Assembly: GCF_009208555.1 (NCBI RefSeq)
Contig: NZ_WFLI01000007.1
Span: 156,498-220,497 of the forward strand
Length of the DNA: 64,000 nucleotides
Source of the DNA: Janthinobacterium violaceinigrum
GTDB taxonomy: Bacteria > Pseudomonadota > Gammaproteobacteria > Burkholderiales > Burkholderiaceae_D
Reading direction: 5' to 3'
Part shown: positions 44,490-52,319 of the stretch, one piece after another
Position numbering within the stretch: position 1 is the first letter of the stretch
Layout of the letters: every line of letters starts with the position of its first letter
Notes under the pieces: model-generated
Database searches by the model: none
What the model saw: only the letters and a program-made list of their open reading frames with translations
What the model was told of the DNA's origin: nothing
Made by a program: the position numbers and the translations under genes

Positions 44490-44865
44490 GGCGTAACTCC
44501 TCTATCCATTGTTGTGCACTGTGAAGGCGGGCGCGCACCAGATCCATATCCCGCTTCGGCGTCGCGATACCGCTCTTGCTCTTCTTTTGAAAGCAGTGCA
44601 GCACGAACACCGCCTCCTCGAACTTCACCGTGTAGACGGCACGGTAAGTGCCACCCGCATCGTCCTCGACGATTTCCAGCACGCCCGCGCAACCGAAGCC
44701 GTGCAATACCTTGGCGCTGTCATGACGGTCACCGCGCTGCGCCAGATCCAGCGCATGGCCAAAGAACGAACGTATGTCCACAGGCAAGGCCATTAACTCT
44801 TTCTTGGCGGAAGCGACCCACACCAGCGGCTTATGGGGCTTTGCCGGTTTCTGGACGGTCTTCAT
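44467..44865 (-). CDS. HigB/Gp49-like RelE-superfamily toxin (COG4679)
   Basis: 132 residues. The core PLVWVASAKKELMALPVDIR, then VLEIVEDDAGGTYRAVYTVK and FEEAVFVLHCFQKKSKSGIA, TPKRDMDLVRARL, is the phage-derived Gp49/HigB signature, with the FQKKS basic block near the RNA-binding site. Members cleave mRNA at the ribosome and arrest growth until the antitoxin returns. A 15-residue basic N-terminal extension (MKTVQKPAKPHKP) is longer than in most family members. AAAGG lies 8 nt before the ATG. It is first in a two-gene unit and is preceded by the palindrome at 44870-44887. Confidence 0.87.
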   Translation of the reverse strand: MKTVQKPAKPHKPLVWVASAKKELMALPVDIRSFFGHALDLAQRGDRHDSAKVLHGFGCAGVLEIVEDDAGGTYRAVYTVKFEEAVFVLHCFQKKSKSGIATPKRDMDLVRARLHSAQQWIEELRHEKTHRR

Positions 44866-44869
44866 GGAT

Positions 44870-44887
44870 TATACCTTTATTAGTATA
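44870..44887 (-). promoter_or_regulatory. Autoregulatory palindrome of the toxin-antitoxin unit
   Basis: TATAC and GTATA form 5-bp inverted arms separated by 8 nt, directly upstream of the toxin start. On the minus strand TATACT could be the -10 box, and the AAAGG between the arms is the toxin Shine-Dalgarno, so binding would block both. Confidence 0.55.
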
Positions 44888-44977
44888 AATCGGAAGAATT
44901 GGCTGGCAAGGAATCAGCGTACGGCGGATTGACTGGAGATCGTTTGCGGCACGCCAAGCACGGGGGCTGGCAGACGG

Positions 44978-45006
44978 CAAAACGGCCGGTATGCGCCGGC
45001 CGTTTT
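44978..45006 (-). terminator. Intrinsic terminator after the amidohydrolase gene
   Basis: On the minus strand AAAACGGCCGG and CCGGCCGTTTT form an 11-bp stem around a 6-nt loop. It lies about 22 nt after the amidohydrolase stop. The T-run is short (TTTT, then G). Confidence 0.75.
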
Positions 45007-45028
45007 CAATATCAGGAGTACACGCGAA

Positions 45029-46486
45029 TCAGGATTTGGCCTGAGGCGCCTCCTGCTTCGCCACCCAGGCGCGGATATCGGCCAGCATCCGGTCCAGCGC
45101 GGCGCGGTCATACACGTGGCCGCGGCTGACCACCAGGCGGATCTGGCGCGTGGCGCCGATGTCCTGCAGCGGGTTCGCATCGAGCACCAGCAGATCGGCC
45201 GCCTTGCCCGCCGCCACGCTGCCGTAGCGATCCAGCTTGCCCAGGAAGCGGGGACCGTTGATGACGGCCGACTGCAAGGCTTGCTGCGGCGTCAGGCCAT
45301 ACTGCACGTACAGGCCGATTTCATCGTGCAGGGCCTGGCCTGGATAGTCGAAGGAATTCAGGAATCCCGCGTCCGTGCCGGCGATGATGCTCACGCCCTG
45401 CTGCTGCAGGATCGGCAGCAGCTGCGCCGACTTTTCAAACTGCGCGTGGCGCTGGGCGATGGCTTCCGGACCATCCTTGGCAGCGCGCTGCACGCGCCAG
45501 TCGTAGGTGGCGCGCAAACCCTTGCCGATGTATTGCAGGGCCGGATCGTGCGTGTGGTCTTCGCGGTCCAGGTAAGCCGTCACGCGCGAACCCCACAGGG
45601 TCGGCACGATGGCCGTGCCGCGCGCGGCCAGGTAACTGAAGGCCTTGCGCGCCGTCGGCTCGTCGTAGCTTTGCAGGCTCTCGCGCATGGCTTCGCGGCC
45701 GGTCAGGGTACCGGCAGCCACCTTGGCCGTCAGCTCCTGTTCGCGCGGCGTGGTGGCGCGCAGCAGGTAGGACTGGTGTTCGATGGTGCCCAGGCCCGCA
45801 TCGGCCATCTGCTCCAGGGTCAGCTGCACGGGGATATGACCCGAGGTGCGCATGCCCCGTTCGCGCGCCTGGTGCAGCGCTTCCAGGTACAGCTCCGGCT
45901 TCAGGGTGTTTTCCGTGATCTTCACGAAGTCCACTCGCTGCGCCTGCAGGCTGTCGAGCGCGCGCGTGACTTCCTGCGGCGTGCCCACTTCGATGGTGCC
46001 TTTCCACAGCGGCTTGATGCCTTCGAGCTTCGCGCCGGACGTAAAGATCGTCGGGCCTTCCAGCTGCCCCGCGTTGATCTGCTGGCGCCATGCCAGCACC
46101 GTGTCGGGCAAGTCGCCCGAGCAGTCGCGCACCGTGGTGATGCCATGCGCCAGGTACAGGGGCAGCAGCTGCTTGTTCTCGTCGATCAGCTCGGGGCCGC
46201 CGCCAAAGTGCACGTGCGTGTCCCACAGGCCCGGCATCAGGTATTTGCCGGGCAGGCGGATGGTCTGCTTCGGCGCGTAGTTGCGCAGCTGCGCGTCGTC
46301 GACGACGGCGACGATACTGTCGCCCTTGAGCAGTACGGATTGTCCCTTGACGGCACGGCCGCCGGCAACATCGATCAGGGTGGCGTCGCGCAGGACGATG
46401 TCGACGGCGATCTTGTCCGCCGCGTGGGCTTGGGCGAGCAAGCCCAGCGCCAGCATCGCGCCGGCTATTTTTTTCATGACAGGCAT
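45029..46486 (-). CDS. Secreted amidohydrolase-family protein
   Basis: 485 residues. A signal peptide (residues 1-23, AQAHA|AD) indicates export. The amidohydrolase fold shows GKYLMPGLWDTHVHFGGG (HxH metal ligands, about residues 90-92), KIT (metal-bridging Lys position, VDFVKITENT), TSGHIPVQLT and GTIEHQSYLL (His ligands), and IIAGTDAGFLNSFDYPG (Asp ligand). This is the imidazolonepropionase-like/prolidase-like group of periplasmic hydrolases acting on cyclic amides or dipeptides; the substrate is unknown. It follows gltL by 28 bp on the same strand and is followed by a terminator, so it may be the last gene of the glt transcript. Confidence 0.85.
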   Translation of the reverse strand: MPVMKKIAGAMLALGLLAQAHAADKIAVDIVLRDATLIDVAGGRAVKGQSVLLKGDSIVAVVDDAQLRNYAPKQTIRLPGKYLMPGLWDTHVHFGGGPELIDENKQLLPLYLAHGITTVRDCSGDLPDTVLAWRQQINAGQLEGPTIFTSGAKLEGIKPLWKGTIEVGTPQEVTRALDSLQAQRVDFVKITENTLKPELYLEALHQARERGMRTSGHIPVQLTLEQMADAGLGTIEHQSYLLRATTPREQELTAKVAAGTLTGREAMRESLQSYDEPTARKAFSYLAARGTAIVPTLWGSRVTAYLDREDHTHDPALQYIGKGLRATYDWRVQRAAKDGPEAIAQRHAQFEKSAQLLPILQQQGVSIIAGTDAGFLNSFDYPGQALHDEIGLYVQYGLTPQQALQSAVINGPRFLGKLDRYGSVAAGKAADLLVLDANPLQDIGATRQIRLVVSRGHVYDRAALDRMLADIRAWVAKQEAPQAKS

Positions 46487-46514
46487 TGGTACTCTACTTC
46501 AAAGTGATGGAAAT

Positions 46515-47240
46515 TTAATGGATGATCTTGGCGAGGAAATCGCGCGCCCGGTCCGAGCGCGTCGTGTTGAAGAAGTCATCCTTGCTGCAATCCTCGATGA
46601 TCTTGCCCTGGTCCATGAAGACGATGCGGTTGGCCACGCGCTTGGCAAAGCCCATTTCATGGGTGACGACCATCATCGTCATGCCTTCCTGCGCCAGGCC
46701 CACCATCACGTCGAGCACCTCATTGATCATTTCCGGATCGAGCGCCGATGTCGGCTCGTCGAACAGCATGGCGATCGGGTCCATCGACAGCGCGCGGGCG
46801 ATCGCCACGCGCTGCTGCTGGCCGCCCGACAGCTGCCCGGGGAATTTATCCTGCTGCGACAGCAGGCCCACGCGGTCCAGGTATTTCAAGCCCTTGGCAT
46901 TGGCTTCGTCCGCGCTGCGGCCCAGCACCTTGATCTGGCCGATGGTCAGGTTTTCGCGGATGGACAGGTGCGGGAACAGCTCGAAATTCTGGAACACCAT
47001 GCCGATGCGCGCGCGCAGTTTCGACAGATTCGTCTTCGGGTCATTGACGGTGATGCCGTCGACGATGATCTGTCCCTGCTGGATCGGCTCGAGGCCGTTG
47101 ACGGTCTTGATCAAGGTCGACTTGCCGGAGCCGGACGGGCCGCAAATGACCATCACATCGCCCTTGGAAACCTTGGTGGTGCAATCGGTCAGTACCTGGA
47201 ACTGGCCATACCATTTGCTGACGTTATTGAGTTCAATCAT
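46515..47240 (-). CDS. gltL: Glutamate/aspartate-type ABC importer, ATP-binding protein
   Basis: 241 residues of a polar-amino-acid-type ABC ATPase. Walker A CGPSGSGKSTLIKT (about residues 32-45), Q-loop VFQNFELFPHL, signature LSGGQQQRVAIARAL and Walker B MLFDEPTSALDPEM are intact, and the H-loop is in VVTHEMGFAKR. Similarity to E. coli GltL is high over the whole length. It energises the importer formed by GltJ/GltK with the binding protein GltI. It starts 18 nt after gltK. Confidence 0.92.
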   Translation of the reverse strand: MIELNNVSKWYGQFQVLTDCTTKVSKGDVMVICGPSGSGKSTLIKTVNGLEPIQQGQIIVDGITVNDPKTNLSKLRARIGMVFQNFELFPHLSIRENLTIGQIKVLGRSADEANAKGLKYLDRVGLLSQQDKFPGQLSGGQQQRVAIARALSMDPIAMLFDEPTSALDPEMINEVLDVMVGLAQEGMTMMVVTHEMGFAKRVANRIVFMDQGKIIEDCSKDDFFNTTRSDRARDFLAKIIH

Positions 47241-47258
47241 CTTATTCTTTCTTTTCGG

Positions 47259-47951
47259 TTAGCGAATGATGGCGACGCGTTTCTGCAGGCGCTTTACCAG
47301 GAACGACAAGGCATAGCACAGCACGAAATACACGACGGCGACAAACACGTACATCTCCACCAGGCGGCCGTCGCGCTGCGCGATCTTCGAGGCGGCGCCG
47401 ACGAAATCGGGGATCGACAGCACGTACACGAGCGACACGTCCTGGAACAGCACGATGGTTTGCGTCAGCAGCACGGGGATCATGTTGCGGAACGCCTGCG
47501 GCAGCACGATGCTGCCCATCGTCTGCCGGTAATTCATGCCCAGCGCCTGGCCCGCCCACACCTGGCCGCGGGGAATCGACTGTATGCCGCTGCGCATGAT
47601 CTCGCAATAGTAGGCCGCCTCGAACATGATGAAGGTGATCAGCGCGGAAGAAAACGCGCCCACTTTCACGGGTTCGTTCGCGCCGATGACCCAGGCGGCG
47701 ATGTACGGCACGAGGAAGTAGAACCAGAAGATCACCAGCACCAGCGGGATCGAGCGTATCAGGTTGACGTAGCTCGACGCCACGCCAGAGACGATGCGGT
47801 TGCCGGACAGGCGCATCAGCGCCAGCAGGGTGCCCAGCACGATGCCGCCCACCATGGCCAGGGCCGTCAGTTTCAGGGTAAACACCATGCCGGTCTGGAA
47901 CAGGTAGACCCACGAGCGGGAGATGACGTCGAAGTCGAAATTACCGAACAT
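47259..47951 (-). CDS. gltK: Glutamate/aspartate-type ABC importer, permease 2
   Basis: 230 residues with about five membrane segments and the permease EAA loop in EIMRSGIQSIPRGQVWAGQA-LGM. YVNLIRSIPLVLVIFWFYFL is the conserved N-terminal permease block of His/Glu/Gln/Arg/opine-type transporters. It pairs with GltJ to form the transmembrane channel. Its ATG is separated by one base from the gltJ stop, and GGAGG lies inside the gltJ end, so the two are coupled. Confidence 0.92.
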   Translation of the reverse strand: MFGNFDFDVISRSWVYLFQTGMVFTLKLTALAMVGGIVLGTLLALMRLSGNRIVSGVASSYVNLIRSIPLVLVIFWFYFLVPYIAAWVIGANEPVKVGAFSSALITFIMFEAAYYCEIMRSGIQSIPRGQVWAGQALGMNYRQTMGSIVLPQAFRNMIPVLLTQTIVLFQDVSLVYVLSIPDFVGAASKIAQRDGRLVEMYVFVAVVYFVLCYALSFLVKRLQKRVAIIR

Positions 47952-47952
47952 G

Positions 47953-48702
47953 TCAGTGTCCTCCCGTCTTGGCGCCGGCGACGATGAAGCCGGGGATGGC
48001 GACCTTTTTCTCGATCAGGTGCATCAGCACCACGACCAGCAGGTTGACGACGACGTAGATGATGGTGGCGGCGGAAAACGCTTCGAACACCTGGAAGGAA
48101 AACTCCTGGATGGCGCGCGCGCTGGCCGTCAATTCGATCAGGCCGATGGTCAGCGCCACGGAACTGTTCTTGATGATGTTCAAAAATTCGCTGGTCAGCG
48201 GCGGCATGATGACGCGCGCGGCCATCGGCAGCAAGATGAAACGGTAGGTTTGCGGCAGGGTCAGGCCCAGCGCCGTGCCGGCCAGTTTCTGCCCGCGCGG
48301 CAGCGCTTCGATACCCGTCGTCACTTGCACGGCCACGCGCGAAGAGGTAAAGAATCCCAGGCACAGCACGGCCGTGACGAACGGCGCGTTCGGCAGCGAC
48401 TTGACCCAGGCGCCCAGGTCCGGCGGCAGCAATTCCGGCATGACGAAATACCAGAGGAACATCTGCACCAGCAGCGGCACGTTGCGGAACAGTTCAACAT
48501 ACGCATTGGCCACGCCGACCAGCCATTTATTCGGCAAGGTGCGGACGGTGCCGATCACCAGACCCAGGATCAGGGCCATGATCCAGGCCGTGCCGGCCGT
48601 GGCCAGGGTCCAGACGAGGCCGGACCACAGGGTGTCCATATACGTGCCCACGCCATCGGGAGACATCTCCCAGAAAATGCGCCAATTCCAGTTGTAATTC
48701 AT
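47953..48702 (-). CDS. gltJ: Glutamate/aspartate-type ABC importer, permease 1
   Basis: 249 residues. The start MNYNWNWRIFWEMSPDGVGT closely resembles E. coli GltJ. ELFRNVPLLVQMFLWYFVMP is the permease N-terminal block, and VTTGIEALPRGQKLAGTALG is the EAA loop. The ATG at 48702 has AAGGA 5 nt upstream; longer in-frame starts have none. The gap to gltI is 85 bp and contains a GC-rich hairpin region, which could let gltI be made in excess of the membrane components, as is common for binding-protein operons. Confidence 0.92.
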   Translation of the reverse strand: MNYNWNWRIFWEMSPDGVGTYMDTLWSGLVWTLATAGTAWIMALILGLVIGTVRTLPNKWLVGVANAYVELFRNVPLLVQMFLWYFVMPELLPPDLGAWVKSLPNAPFVTAVLCLGFFTSSRVAVQVTTGIEALPRGQKLAGTALGLTLPQTYRFILLPMAARVIMPPLTSEFLNIIKNSSVALTIGLIELTASARAIQEFSFQVFEAFSAATIIYVVVNLLVVVLMHLIEKKVAIPGFIVAGAKTGGH

Positions 48703-48787
48703 GATCATCCTTCCGATGCAGCTCACAAGGCGCGGCCCCCCGCAAATGAAACGGGAGGCTTGCGCCCCCCGGTTTTTTACGCAGTCT

Positions 48788-49744
48788 TTACTTTTTCCGT
48801 TTGTCCGATGTCTTCTGCGCTTCGGGAACGGCCGCATACGCAGCCGGGTCGCCCGAGTCGGTCGGATTCATGAACACGGCCTTCAGCTGCGGCGGCATGG
48901 GGAATTTCAGGTTGATGTTTTTCGGCGGGATAGGCGAAGTAAACCATTTCGCGTAGATGCGGTTGATGTCTTCGCTCTTGTACAGGCGGATCAGGGCTTC
49001 GTCGACCACTTTCTTGAAGGCAGGGTCGCCCTTGCGCAGCATGATGCCGTAGGGCTCGACGGACAGCGCTTCCTTGGTGATTTCGTAGTCGTTCGGGTTT
49101 TTCGAATTGGCCACTTGCGAGGCCAGCAGGATATCGTCGTTGGCTTCGGCCACCGCGCGGCCCGTTTCCAGCATCAGGAACGATTCAGGGTGATCCTTGC
49201 CGACGGCAATCGTCATGCCCAGGTTCTTTTCCTTGTTCAGAATCGTCATCTGCTTGATGGTCGACGTGCCTGCCGTGGCGACCAGGGTCTTGCCGCGCAA
49301 GTCTTCCAGGGTCTTGATGTTCGAGGTTTTCTTCGACAGCACGCGGTTACCGATGACAAACATGGTGGGCGCGAATGCCACCTGCTGCTGGCGTTCCAGG
49401 TTGTTCGTCGTCGAGCCGCATTCGAGGTCGATGGTGCCGTTGGCCATCAGCGGGATGCGGTTGGCCGAGGTAACGGGGCTCATCACCACTTTCAGTTCGC
49501 TCATGCCCAGATGCTTTTGCAGGGCCGTGACGACTTTCATGCACAGGTCGATCGAATAGCCCTGGTATTGCTGCTTGTCATCGAGATAGGAGAAGGGAAC
49601 GGAGCCGTCGCGCACACCGAGGGTGACGGAACCGGCTTTCTTGATCTTGGCCAAGGTGCCGGTCAATTCCTGGGCCTGGACTGGCGACATGCTGCTGATG
49701 ACGCCAACGCTGAGCAGCGTGGCGAAGATTTTGGTCAATTTCAT
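48788..49744 (-). CDS. gltI: Glutamate/aspartate-type ABC importer, periplasmic binding protein
   Basis: 318 residues. The signal peptide (about 1-24, PVQA|QE) is clear. The SBP family 3 domain begins TLAKIKKAGSVTLGVRDGSV and has PFSYLDDKQQYQGYSIDLCM, then MANGTIDLECGSTTNNLERQ, characteristic of GltI/BztA-like proteins binding acidic amino acids. A tail rich in Lys ends the protein. AGGAG lies 6-7 nt before the ATG at 49744; the frame open to 49810 is not needed. It is the first gene of the glt unit. Confidence 0.92.
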   Translation of the reverse strand: MKLTKIFATLLSVGVISSMSPVQAQELTGTLAKIKKAGSVTLGVRDGSVPFSYLDDKQQYQGYSIDLCMKVVTALQKHLGMSELKVVMSPVTSANRIPLMANGTIDLECGSTTNNLERQQQVAFAPTMFVIGNRVLSKKTSNIKTLEDLRGKTLVATAGTSTIKQMTILNKEKNLGMTIAVGKDHPESFLMLETGRAVAEANDDILLASQVANSKNPNDYEITKEALSVEPYGIMLRKGDPAFKKVVDEALIRLYKSEDINRIYAKWFTSPIPPKNINLKFPMPPQLKAVFMNPTDSGDPAAYAAVPEAQKTSDKRKK

Positions 49745-49939
49745 AAATTCTCCTGGGCGGACAAACCGGATGTACTCCGAACGAAACAACTGTGGTGCAG
49801 ACGCCACCAATGGAATTAATTTTATTTCATTTTCAGCGCTGGACTAGCCGTTTTCTGCGATTGCCATCAAATAGGCGCTATACGCGCGCCTGAAGGGGCG
49901 CGGCTGTAGCATTTTTCCTACTGATTTCCCATTCCCGAT

Positions 49940-51793
49940 TTATTTTGCTGGCGCCAGGCCCGCCAGCGCCTCGTCCTCTTCCCCCTCATCGTCCAGATTT
50001 GCCTGCTGGCGTTGCCACATCTGCGCGTACAGGCCGTCCGCTGCCAGCAATTGCAGATGCGTGCCCCGCTCGACGATACGCCCATGGTCGAGCACCAGGA
50101 TTTGCTGGGCGTCGGCCACCGTCGACAGCCGGTGGGCAATAACCAGGGTGGTGCGGTTTTTGGCGATCTCTTTCAATTGCGACTGGATCGCCTGCTCGGC
50201 CTTCGAATCGAGCGCCGATGTGGCCTCATCGAAGATCAGGATGGCCGGGTCCTTCAGCAAGGTGCGGGCGATGGCCACGCGCTGCTTTTCGCCGCCCGAC
50301 AGCTTCAAGCCCCGCTCGCCCACCATGGAATTGTAGCCATCTGGCAAGCTTTCAATAAAATCATGGATCGACGCCGCTTTCGCCGCCGCCACGATGGCGT
50401 CCTTGCTGGCGCCCGGCTTGCCGTAGGCGATGTTGTACTCGATGGTGTCGTTGAACAGCACCGTATCCTGCGGCACGATGCCGATGGCCGCGCGCAGGGA
50501 ATCCTGTGTGATGGCGCGCAAGTCCTGGCCATCGATGGTGATGCCGCCGCCATCGACTTCATAGAAACGGAACAGCAAACGCGACAAGGTCGACTTGCCC
50601 GATCCGCTATGGCCTACCACGGCCGTCGTGGTGCCGGCCGGAATCTGGAAATCCACGTCGAACAGGATTTGCCGCTTGGCTTCATAGCTGAAATCCACGT
50701 GCGCAAAGCGTACGGCAGCGCCCCGCGTGACGAGCGGTTCTGCTTCCGGCGTATCGGCGATTTCGCGGTTCTCGTTCAGCAAGGAAAACAAACGCTCCAT
50801 GTCGGCCAGGCTTTGCTTGATTTCGCGGTAAATGACCCCTAAAAAATTGAGGGGTATGTACAACTGGATCATGAAGGCGTTCACCAGCACCAGGTCGCCC
50901 AGGGTCATCGTGCCGGCGATCACGCCCACCGTGGCGCGCCACAGGATCAAGGTGACGGCCGTGGCGATGATCAAGGACTGGCCCGTATTGAGCAGGGACA
51001 AGGACGTCTGCGATTTCACGGCGGCCGATTCATAGCGCTGCAAGCCCTCGTCGTAGCGCTTCGCCTCGTAATCCTCGTTGCCGAAATATTTCACGGTTTC
51101 ATAGTTGATCAGCGAATCGATGGCCTTGGTATTTGCCTTCGAATCGAGGTCGTTCATGGTACGGCGGAAATGCGTGCGCCAGTTCGTCACCAGCACGGTA
51201 AACGCGATGTAGGACACCAGCGCCACTGCCGTGATGACGGTGAACCAGATGTCGTAATGCAAGACCAGATAGCCGAGCACGAGGGTGATTTCCACCAGCG
51301 TCGGCAAGATGTTGAACAGGGTGTAGGAAATGAGCGAGCCTACGCTGCGCGTGCCCCGTTCGATATCGCGCGTCATGCCGCCCGTTTGCCGGTTCAAGTG
51401 GAAACGCAGGGACAAGGCATGCAGGTGGCGGAACACTTGCAGGGCGATGGTGCGCACGGCCCGCTGCGTGACCCGGGCGAACAGGAATTCGCGCAATTCC
51501 GTAAACAGGGTGGTCGACAGGCGCAGCAAGCCATATGCCACCAGCAAGCCCACGGGCAGCACCAGCAGCGCTTGCGGATGGGCCGCCGTGATGGTCATGG
51601 CATCGACGAGTTTTTTCAGGATCAGGGGCACGCCCACATTGGCCAGCTTGGCGCCCACCAGGCATAGCAGCGCCAGCAGCACCCGCCATTTGTAGACCCA
51701 TAGATACGGCAGCAAGGTCTTGATGGTGGCGAAATCGCTGTGGCTGGCGGAGGCTGGCGAGCGGGGCGGAGGGGGAGTCTGGGAACGGCGCAT
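49940..51793 (-). CDS. ABC exporter, Atm1/HMT1-type half transporter
   Basis: 617 residues: an N-terminal six-helix membrane domain (about 30-325) and a C-terminal ATPase (about 360-590) with Walker A VVGHSGSGKSTLSRLLFRFY, signature LKLSGGEKQRVAIARTLL and Walker B ILIFDEATSALD. TGGMTRDIERGTRSVGSLIS and DSLINYETVKYFGNEDYEAK are characteristic of the Atm1/ABCB7 group, which exports glutathione-linked sulfur species or metal-glutathione adducts. It works as a homodimer in the inner membrane. The start at 51793 (MRRSQTPPPP) is a best guess, since no clear Shine-Dalgarno precedes it and the frame is open upstream. It is divergent from the thioesterase gene, 61 bp apart. Confidence 0.88.
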   Translation of the reverse strand: MRRSQTPPPPRSPASASHSDFATIKTLLPYLWVYKWRVLLALLCLVGAKLANVGVPLILKKLVDAMTITAAHPQALLVLPVGLLVAYGLLRLSTTLFTELREFLFARVTQRAVRTIALQVFRHLHALSLRFHLNRQTGGMTRDIERGTRSVGSLISYTLFNILPTLVEITLVLGYLVLHYDIWFTVITAVALVSYIAFTVLVTNWRTHFRRTMNDLDSKANTKAIDSLINYETVKYFGNEDYEAKRYDEGLQRYESAAVKSQTSLSLLNTGQSLIIATAVTLILWRATVGVIAGTMTLGDLVLVNAFMIQLYIPLNFLGVIYREIKQSLADMERLFSLLNENREIADTPEAEPLVTRGAAVRFAHVDFSYEAKRQILFDVDFQIPAGTTTAVVGHSGSGKSTLSRLLFRFYEVDGGGITIDGQDLRAITQDSLRAAIGIVPQDTVLFNDTIEYNIAYGKPGASKDAIVAAAKAASIHDFIESLPDGYNSMVGERGLKLSGGEKQRVAIARTLLKDPAILIFDEATSALDSKAEQAIQSQLKEIAKNRTTLVIAHRLSTVADAQQILVLDHGRIVERGTHLQLLAADGLYAQMWQRQQANLDDEGEEDEALAGLAPAK

Positions 51794-51854
51794 GGCGAAG
51801 GTCGGCTTTTTATGGTTCAATCGGGGCAATTGTAGCCTTTCATGAGAATAAAAG

Positions 51855-52295
51855 ATGAGCACCTCCCCCGACCGCCCTGATAACTGCCTCGCCTCCGGCC
51901 TCCCAGCCGGAAAAATGCCGGAATTGCGCATGATGCCAGCGCCTTCCGACGCCAATGTGTACGGCGACGTGTTCGGCGGCTGGATCATGGCGCAAGTCGA
52001 TATCGCCGGTTCCCTGCCGGCCACGCGGCGCGCCAACGGCCGCGTCGCCACCATTGCCGTTAACTCCTTCGTCTTCAAAAACCCCGTTTTCGTCGGCGAT
52101 CTGCTATCCTTCTACGCTGAAATCGTCAAGGTCGGCAATACCTCGATCACCGTCAATGTCGAAGTGTATGCCGAGCGCAACCGCCTGCAGGCGTGCATCG
52201 TGAAAGTCACGGAAGCCACCCTGATCTATGTGGCGACGGATTCCGACCGCAAGCCGCGCAAGGTGCCGCCCATCGAAACCCTGCTGTCACAATAA
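51855..52295 (+). CDS. Acyl-CoA thioesterase, hotdog fold (YciA-like)
   Basis: 146 residues. The single hotdog domain contains NVYGDVFGGWIMAQVDIAGS, where the GGW/D region and the Asp of the Asn/Asp-x-x-x-GG-x-L-like motif are at about residues 38-50. VATIAVNSFVFKNPVFVGDL and FYAEIVKVGNTSITVNVEVY follow, as in E. coli YciA. It hydrolyses acyl-CoA esters of broad chain length in the cytoplasm. It is followed 24 bp later by the phoD-like gene, so both may share a transcript. The adjacent fadD genes on the opposite strand also act on acyl-CoA metabolism. Confidence 0.88.
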   Translation: MSTSPDRPDNCLASGLPAGKMPELRMMPAPSDANVYGDVFGGWIMAQVDIAGSLPATRRANGRVATIAVNSFVFKNPVFVGDLLSFYAEIVKVGNTSITVNVEVYAERNRLQACIVKVTEATLIYVATDSDRKPRKVPPIETLLSQ

Positions 52296-52319
52296 TCCCG
52301 CGTTGTATTTTCAGACGGC

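Noticed and set aside
49745..49939. Search for a sigma-54 promoter upstream of gltI
   Set aside because: A TGGCA-like sequence is present on the minus strand, but the GC element and spacing to TTGC do not fit, so no sigma-54 promoter is claimed.
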